This document shows, piece after piece, positions 57,390 to 64,000 of a DNA stretch of 64,000 nucleotides (position 1 is its first letter; every line of letters begins with the position of its first letter). The DNA comes from Thinopyrum elongatum (taxonomy: Eukaryota; Streptophyta; Magnoliopsida; Poales; Poaceae), in NCBI GenBank assembly GCA_011799875.1, contig CM022299.1, positions 352,948,526 to 353,012,525 on the forward strand. The letters are read 5' to 3'. The notes beneath the pieces were generated by a model. The model worked only from the letters and a program-made list of their open reading frames with translations, was not told the DNA's origin and did no database searches. A program made the position numbers and the translations under genes.

Positions 57390-57843
57390 GTGCAATCTTC
57401 TCACCTCACCGGCCACATGCAGCCCTTAACCAAACCCACCATTAATTCCCTCCTTCCCCCATTCTTATTTTCCTTAATAACCAACCCCCTCCATTTTAAT
57501 GGGTTCCATCTTTTTCCCTCACCTTCAACTCCAAACACTGCAACCCCTTCTCCTCCTCCTCCTCCTCCCCCCTCCCCTCCCCTTTGCTTCCCCTTTACTC
57601 TCTCTCTCTCTCTTCTCATGTGTGCATGTGTGTGCTGTGTTCGTCTTTCCGGCTCCCTCTCTCTCGCCAAGAAGCAAAGGTCACTTGCCCTTCCCCCGTC
57701 TCCGCATTTCTCCGTCACTCCACACAAGCGGGAGCAGCGCCCAGCAAGCACCGGGCTTTTCCGGTTCTGACTTCCGACGGGGCGGAGCTGGGCCTGTTGA
57801 CAGAATCCCTGTCCAATGGTGCTCGATTGGGCGTCCTGTCAAG
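57390..57843 (+). promoter_or_regulatory. Promoter and first 5' UTR exon of the kinase gene
   Basis: A CT-rich leader (CTCCTCCTCCTCCTC at 57551, then a TCTCTCTCTC run at 57600) precedes GC-rich DNA ending at a donor CAAG/GTACTTTC (57843/57844). CT microsatellites are common near plant transcription starts. Frames here are not coding. The exact start site is inferred. Confidence 0.5.
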
Positions 57844-58355
57844 GTACTTTCTTGATTCTTCCTTCTCCCCGACCCGTTGATCTTCCTCGGACCCATCCGC
57901 ATCTCCCTCTCTCTCTCTCTCCAAAGATTTGACTTGTTCCTCTGAATCGTGTTGGTTCCTGCGATTCATGGTGTGTTGGAGCGGAACTGAAATCCATTCT
58001 AGCACATTGTTGTCTAGATTGTTTCAAGCGCCCTGCGTGTTGCGGTTGGTGTATTTTTGACCTTTTTATGCACGGTTGTTGGATTCACGGTCCAGGCCCC
58101 AGCCAGAGAGTTCATCACGAGTTCTCCCATCCTGCAATGACCCTGTTGCTGTTTGATTGGTTTGCTTGCTCCAAACTTTTTCCGCCATCAATATGCAAGT
58201 GATAATTTCTTTCTCACCAGGACGGAAGAATTGCGCTATCATGTGCGGCACCTTTTTTCTTGCAGAGACAAATTTACCCCTTTATACTTTTGTAGTTTTG
58301 TGCATGTGCTACCTTGGATTCCCCTGCTGGCTAATGCACCTTTTTCTTGGTACAG
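57844..58355 (+). other. Intron in the 5' UTR of the kinase gene
   Basis: Starts GTACTTTCTT and ends CTTGGTACAG, T-rich as plant introns are. It separates the GC-rich first exon from the exon holding the ATG. Confidence 0.5.
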
Positions 58356-58470
58356 ATAAATCAGTCAGGATAAGTTTGTAAAATGAATTAAATTCCTCCG
58401 GCAAACGGCACAGGACTCTGAATTTCGCAAACATCTCAGACGATTGTTCATCAGACCAACTGAAGAGAAC

Positions 58471-60755
58471 ATGTCGTCATCCGACAATTCCAATTCCATC
58501 ACCGCGGCATTGTCGCGGACAACACCTGTGTTTAGCCTGAGAGTATGGGTTCTGATTGCCATTGGCATTGGGATCCTGATGGCAATCCTGTTCATCATAG
58601 TACTGTGGCTTTCCATCCGAAGGAAGAACAAGAAGGCGGTGAACGGATTCGACACTACATTGCAAACAGAAATCCCTATTGTGTCCAAGGAAATCAACAT
58701 TGACAAAGGAGTTGACTCACAGAGTGTGAATGACAGCAGCGAAGTGGCCTTCATGCCAGTGCATGAAAAATACACACAGATGAAGAGCGTGCCACCTTTG
58801 GCAGAGACTAGATCTCTCGACGTGGACGCCTTCAGCCAATGCAGCTCAGTGTACAACATAGAGAAGGCTGGAAGCTCATACTCTGAGGACTACAACAGCT
58901 CAGGTCCAAAGAGGGCAGGGAGTTCACCATATGGATTTACATCTACTTCACCGCTGGTTGGCCTGCCAGAGCTGTCACATTTGGGCTGGGGCCACTGGTT
59001 TACTTTGAGGGACCTGGAGTTTGCGACGAATCGGTTTGCCAAGAGTAATATCCTTGGGGAGGGCGGCTATGGAGTTGTCTACAAAGGCCGGCTTATGAAT
59101 GGGACTGAGGTGGCTGTGAAGAAGATCCTAAACAATGTGTAAGTGTATGTTATCTTGTTGAATTTACTGTGATATTAACTTGGAACTAATGTTTGTTAAT
59201 TGGGTTCCCAGAGGGCAGGCAGAGAAGGAATTTAGAGTTGAAGTTGAAGCCATAGGTCATGTTCGGCATAAGAACCTGGTGCGGCTTTTGGGGTACTGCG
59301 TTGAAGGGATACACAGGTGACACATTTCTTCCCTTTATTTTGCTTTTCATCTTGAAATATTATAGAAGCTACTAGAATTAGCTTGTGTGCATAATGCATC
59401 CACCTTGTGCAAGTTCATCATCATATTGCTAGACTTCCTGTTCTGAAGAATAGTGATTAAAAATGGATAATTAATACCATGCGAAGGACATTGTTTGTGT
59501 TCCTTCGTTTTGCGATAATGCTAGCTTGTTTGTGTTTTTCCTGTCATCTGGTTTCAAGATTATTATTCCTTACCAGATGAACGACTCCGAACTAAAGCAT
59601 AGTTCTTCTCACATGCAGGATGCTTGTGTATGAGTATGTAAACAATGGCAACCTAGAACAATGGCTCCATGGGGCCATGAGTCAACATGGTATCCTTAGT
59701 TGGGAAAGCCGTACGAAGATTCTTCTTGGGACAGCAAAAGCGTAAGTTTGGCATATTGACTTCTTTTACGACCATCTCCTGATATCATGTTAAATGAACA
59801 GATAAATTTCACATGAGACTGTTGACTAGTACTACATGCTAATGCACGTCCGTTCATGATTTTCAGGCTTGCATACCTTCACGAAGCAATAGACCCCAAA
59901 GTCGTCCACCGAGATATCAAGTCAAGTAATATCTTAATTGATACCGAATTCAACAGCAAGGTTTCTGATTTTGGGTTAGCGAAACTTCTGGATTCCGACG
60001 CAAGCCATATCAATACAAGAGTGATGGGAACATATGGGTATGGCTCTCTTTCTACTCCTTCCCCGCTAATTTTTTTGTGTGCTTTTGGAAACGCATCTCC
60101 TAATCTTCCTCTTGATCTGATGATAGGTATGTCGCACCTGAGTACGCGAATAGTGGGATGCTGAATGAAAAGAGTGATATTTACAGTTTTGGAGTTGTGT
60201 TGTTGGAATGCATTACAGCTAGGGATCCAGTTGACTACAGTAAGCCTGCAGATGAGGTAGAGGTTATAGCTTATCCCATTTCAAGCAATTTGATCTAATT
60301 GCCCTTTCTCTTAGAGGTCCTTACACCTCTTTTTTTCTGTTGCTTCAGTCAAACCTTGTAGAGTGGCTTAAAATGATGGTTAGCACAAAGAGGGCAGAGG
60401 AGGTTGTGGACCCAGGCCTTGAGGTTAAACCACCTAAGCGTGCCCTTAAGCGGGCAATTTTGGTTGGCCTCAAGTGTGTCGATCCCGACGCCGACAAGAG
60501 GCCGAAGATGAGCCATGTTGTCCAAATGCTTGAAGCGGTTCAGAAAGCACACCAAGAAGTATGTTGGTTTCTTATCCGTGTTCTATGTGTCTTTACCACC
60601 GAATTTCAGAGCTTTTACCCTTGCCACATAACTAACTATATGCTTCTTTTGTCAAATAATAATAACAGGATGAGAAGAAGCACAGCCAGATGGGAAGCAT
60701 CGATCTAGAGTCGCAGCAGTCAGTAGAGGAGCTATCAAACAGTGCTGATGCCTGA
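58471..60755 (+). CDS. Receptor-like Ser/Thr protein kinase, complete
   Basis: Coding exons, all with GT-AG borders and matching phase: 58471-59138, 59212-59316, 59619-59741, 59867-60037, 60127-60256, 60349-60558 and 60669-60755. They give 497 residues. A short N terminus precedes one membrane helix (residues about 25-48, [19 protein letters not shown]), then a Ser-rich juxtamembrane region and a kinase domain: glycine loop GEGGYG (196-201), VAVK lysine 217, HRD 313-315, DFG 333-335 and APE in YVAPEYAN. It is an RD kinase with all catalytic residues, likely active at the plasma membrane. Resemblance is to the Arabidopsis At2g42960/At5g18500/At3g59110 group, which has almost no extracellular domain. 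The start at 58471 (MSSSDNSNS) fits that group better than the ATG at 58444. Ligand and pathway are unknown. Confidence 0.93.
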
Positions 60756-60961
60756 AGCTCCAGTTGTGAACAAACCCCAAAACAAATAGGAAAACCTTAA
60801 GTTATTTGATAGTGACAGCTGATTTGATCAAACATGTTCAATACTTGAGTAGAGTGAGTGAAACAGGTTTGCAATTTGCTTGCAGATACCGGAGGTTGTT
60901 GAATTCAGTTAGGTGCAAGCTGCTCATTTCCGTGTTTTTTCATTTTTGTGATTTCCGAGGA

Positions 60962-61077
60962 TTGCTTCTATGCTCCCCTAGAAGAGTTGCCTTACTGTTT
61001 GTTTTCTGTGGACGAGTCCTACAACTCGTTTGCTTTAGTGTTTTGTTTAGTCTTCTTCTAGGGGAGCATAGAAGCAA
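60962..61077 (+). ncRNA. Long hairpin in or just after the kinase 3' UTR
   Basis: 24-nt arms at 60962-60985 and 61054-61077 (TTGCTTCTATGCTCCCCTAG... and its exact complement) are perfectly complementary, separated by a 68-nt loop. The loop itself has ACGAGT (61012-61017) pairing with ACTCGT (61024-61029). The structure starts 207 nt after the stop codon. Whether it is a regulatory hairpin, a small-RNA precursor or a relic of a fold-back insertion cannot be told from sequence. Confidence 0.5.
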
Positions 61078-61199
61078 GCACTCTCTTCGTCTTGAGTTAT
61101 TGTCAGTGAGAGCTACCAGGACAGGAGGAACTGATTTGATTGAAATGCATGACTATATATATAGATACCGGATTGCGTTTGCCGATGTATAAAATCCTT

Positions 61200-62332
61200 A
61201 TATGGATCTTCAGTTCTACCATGAATTTGTTGGTGTACCTTGTCAGTGTTGAAATATATTGCCTGTCTCCCTTCATCAGTTCGGACTTTTGGATGAGTTG
61301 ACTGGAGCATGAATTCAGTGGTCAGAAGCCATTTGCATTCACTTGTGACCAAAGCTGTTTACGTGCGTGATTGCGCGTGCGCCACCGGAGAACCTAGGAA
61401 CGACACCTGCAGTACGGTACTTCTTTGTGGGTAGTTAGCTGATGCCAGTGGTGGCCAATCAATCATGAACTCGCGTCTTTCGCATGCTGAAACTTAGCCT
61501 CCTTGATTGCCAAAACTGAAAGGCATCTGTTTGGCCATGATCACAGGGTGCCAATGATTGATCAGTGCCTGCTTGTTTTGCAAGCAAGCCAGCTTCCTCC
61601 CTCCTTTTGTAATGAACCATTCGTTAATCATTGGCGCGGTTGTTGCTGCACTTGTTCAACTTGCACTCCTTGGAATCCACAAATCTACGCATCATTCAGC
61701 AAGGCTCCTATTTTTAGGTGCACAAATCTTATGCCGATAAGTACTCAATGATCTAAACGCTCTTATATTTGTTTACAGAGGAAGTAGTTGCTAGTACTTT
61801 ATGGTACAAACAAACAGAAAGGTAGAGCTGGCCTAGCCGGCAGCCACCATCCTTAGCTCTGTCCCCGACGGGGCAGGTTGGAGCTTTGACAATGGTCGCT
61901 CCAACTGGAGGCCGCTGGGTGACAAACTTAATTCAGACTCGAGGCAACCAACCGTCCCAAGCCATTTCCAGACTGGAGGTTCCGGCCTATCACTATCAGT
62001 CTCATACTATCATCAACAATAAGTTACCATCAGCAAGGCCAGTCACACACACACAAATAAAGAACCAATCTGTTACTCAGATCATATTGATCGTCTCTAT
62101 ATATTGTTATACCAACTCATCAGTAACAATCATCACACAAGATAAGAGACCGTGTTAGGTGTATCACTTTCTATACGCCTGTTCGGGACACGAACGAATC
62201 GGACAGGAATCAGTTTACTTCCCACGGGGACAGTAGGGATTTCCCTCAAGGATAAAACACCAGGTTCCCCAACGTGGCCTAAGCTTATAGTACTACGGAG
62301 TACGTATTTCAGAGGTTGAGGCATTAGCAAGA
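61200..62332. other. Tail-to-tail intergenic region
   Basis: Holds the 3' ends of the kinase gene (plus) and the CorA-like gene (minus). A CACACACACA run lies at 62045. No additional gene is supported. Short frames at 61503-61751 and 61886-62158 lack coding features. Confidence 0.5.
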
Positions 62333-63645
62333 TCAGGAAATCAGGATGTAGCCTTCATCGCCCGAAGCCGCAGCCGAACTCGGCGACAGGCCGTGCCGGC
62401 TCAGGCCTTCCCTCACCTTCCCGTGCTGCTCTGCCTCATGCTGGAACATTGAAACCAGCTGCTGGAGCTCTAGCGTCCGCACCTTCACCTTCTCACTGGT
62501 CACTGGATTTGTCAGCCCAAGGTACATCAATCCAACACCAACAAGGACGATCCCGAGGAAAAAGAGAAGCCCAGCAAACAGCCCAAAAGCATACGGGGTA
62601 TTCTCAGCTCCTGGTATGCCATCCACGTTGATTCCAAAGAGGCCCGTGATTATGGATAGAACTATGCCGCCACCGCCGAAAATAGCCAGGTTGTGGGTGA
62701 TACGAAGGCTTCTGTCCTGCACAACGTTAATTTTTGGCACTGTGTCAGTTTCAAATTTAAAACTACCTCAAGAGCAAAGGAACGGCTAAGCTAATGAAAT
62801 CTACCTCAAGAGCACAGGAATAGCTAAACTCTACTTTGTTGAAAATGCCATGCCGCAGAACTTGCGTACCTGTAACCATGCACGAACAGTGCTCTGCATA
62901 ACATCCTGGATGGTGAACAAGCGGCCACGGACAGCTTCCTGCTCCTCCAACATCTCCCTTGCAGACTTCCTCTCTCTCTCTAAAATGATTCTTGTGGCAC
63001 TTCCCCTTAAATGACGGAGAAGCTCAAGTATGATCTCTTCCCTTGCATGCAGTGACCATTTAACCCTGATCACCTATAGCAGCCATGTTATGTTCTTCTA
63101 CATTCGAGATCATAATATCAACAGATGGAGAATAGCATGCATGAACGCTGTGCATGGAAGCTTCATCATGTTAAATATGCTAGCCATATGCTAAAATTTC
63201 CTTAACAGTATCCAACCAGAACCTGTTTCTGTTTTGGATTTTATCTGATACTAACTGTTGTATTATAAATAGTACAGGCACAACGGCCACTCCACTACAT
63301 TGGTGAGCAAATATTTGACGAGTGTTTTCATGATAGGAAAAGTAATAGAAAAAGGGAAACTGCGTAAGATAATTACCTGTGTTGCTAACCTCCGGATTTC
63401 TTGATTCAATATTATGCTGACTAGGTTCAGATCTTCACTATTTCTCCTGTAAATTGATTTTTTAAAATATTTTATCATTTGATTGTTAAATTAAAATGTA
63501 ATAAAAACCATTCCATATAAAGGGCACTGACATCAATTCAGATAAATGTTCTGGGAGTTCAAACATGTTCGTTCGGTTTTCTTACCTATTCACAAACTTC
63601 AATTCAATTTCATCTGCTTCTCCAAAGACATATTTACGGAATAAT
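62333..63645 (-). CDS. CorA-like magnesium transporter family protein, 3' exons only
   Basis: Minus-strand exons, in translation order: 63645-63586, 63446-63377, 63073-62870 and 62716-62333 (stop TGA 62335-62333). All have GT-AG borders and consistent phase. The 5' exons lie beyond the window. The sequence gives a charged cytoplasmic helix (REEIILELLRHLRG, ERKSAREMLEEQEAVRGR), then two membrane helices typical of the CorA C terminus. Between them, where CorA/MRS2 channels have Gly-Met-Asn, this protein has Gly-Ile-Asn (LFGINVDGIPG). The tail is Ser/Ala-rich. CorA-type proteins form pentameric divalent-cation channels, and substrate choice with a changed GMN loop is uncertain. The family resembles plant CorA-like proteins such as At2g42950, not MRS2. 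Confidence 0.85.
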
Positions 63646-64000
63646 CTGAGAACAGCATAATCACAAGTTACACACCTCTAGAGTGCCATTATTTTGAGTA
63701 AACAGCAGTATTATATATAATAATAATGACAGTTGCAAAAGACCCAAGATGAATAAGAAAATTACCCCCTCCGTTCCTGGATAAATGATATTGTAGATTT
63801 CAAATGTAGTTCCTAAGTACATGGCACTCTACGAAAAACCATTCCCTACATTTCATTTTTTTTCTCTTGTATATAAGCCTTCCCTTCACAATTCTATGGT
63901 TTGCAAAATATTAGTCTCACAAGCATTACTATTTCTAAAGAACATTAACTACTGCGCACTATGCAGTTCCAAGGATGATTAACTAGCCGTATATCCTCTC
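63646..64000 (-). other. Intron of the CorA-like gene
   Basis: AT-rich. The acceptor of exon 63645 (minus TGTTCTCAG) is at its lower edge. CCCCCTCCGTTCCTGGATAA (63766) looks like one end of a Stowaway MITE. No further exon was recognised before the window ends. Confidence 0.5.

Noticed and set aside
57401..57751. 116-residue minus-strand frame
   Set aside because: Antisense of the CT-rich kinase leader, Gly/Arg-rich artefact.
63764..63850. Second Stowaway MITE in the CorA intron
   Set aside because: Only one degenerate end (CCCCCTCCGTTCCTGG) is visible and no inverted partner was found before the window ends.

Overview
The window looks like nuclear DNA from a wheat-tribe grass (Triticeae). 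The long terminal repeats resemble the Angela (Copia), Athila-type/Sabrina-like and Fatima-like (Gypsy) families as I remember them. Stowaway-type MITEs and CACTA ends are frequent, and the real genes carry GT-AG introns. No tRNA, rRNA, CRISPR array, operon or bacterial signal was seen. Family names come from memory, not from a search.

Layout. 1-1716 is the tail of a CACTA element whose other end lies outside the window. 1717-20800 is gene-poor accessory DNA. It holds a frame-shifted F-box/DUF295 gene (4815-5644, minus), a SINA-type zinc-finger protein without its RING half (6906-7592) inside an element with inverted ends (6345-8211), an alanine/arginine-rich coiled-coil protein (9217-9984, minus), a single-exon DEDDy 3'-5' exonuclease-like protein (11171-11908) and a spliced coiled-coil gene (15995-17418). 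20800-26216 holds a second multi-exon gene with a resemblance to plant En/Spm transposase-related proteins, set in locally duplicated DNA.

26480-54260 is one nested transposon block. A Sabrina-like Gypsy element lacking reverse transcriptase and integrase (31514-49231) is interrupted by a complete but dead Angela-type Copia element (38398-47509). Its 5' LTR is cut by the 5' end of a Sirevirus-type Copia element on the minus strand (28364-31513), which is itself cut by an Angela LTR remnant and a CACTA tail. To the right, the Gypsy element sits in the 3' end of a Fatima-like element (49232-49811). That sits in an older Copia LTR, which is also interrupted by a Helitron-like element (50639 to about 53900). 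Only the right-hand halves of these nests survive. 54261-57055 is a four-copy array of about 710 bp units.

The right end is ordinary conserved gene space. A complete seven-coding-exon receptor-like kinase gene (58471-60755, plus) is followed by a perfect 24-bp inverted repeat. A tail-to-tail CorA-like transporter gene (minus, 62333 to beyond 63645) runs off the window. From memory, the same pair of gene types is adjacent in Arabidopsis (At2g42960/At2g42950).
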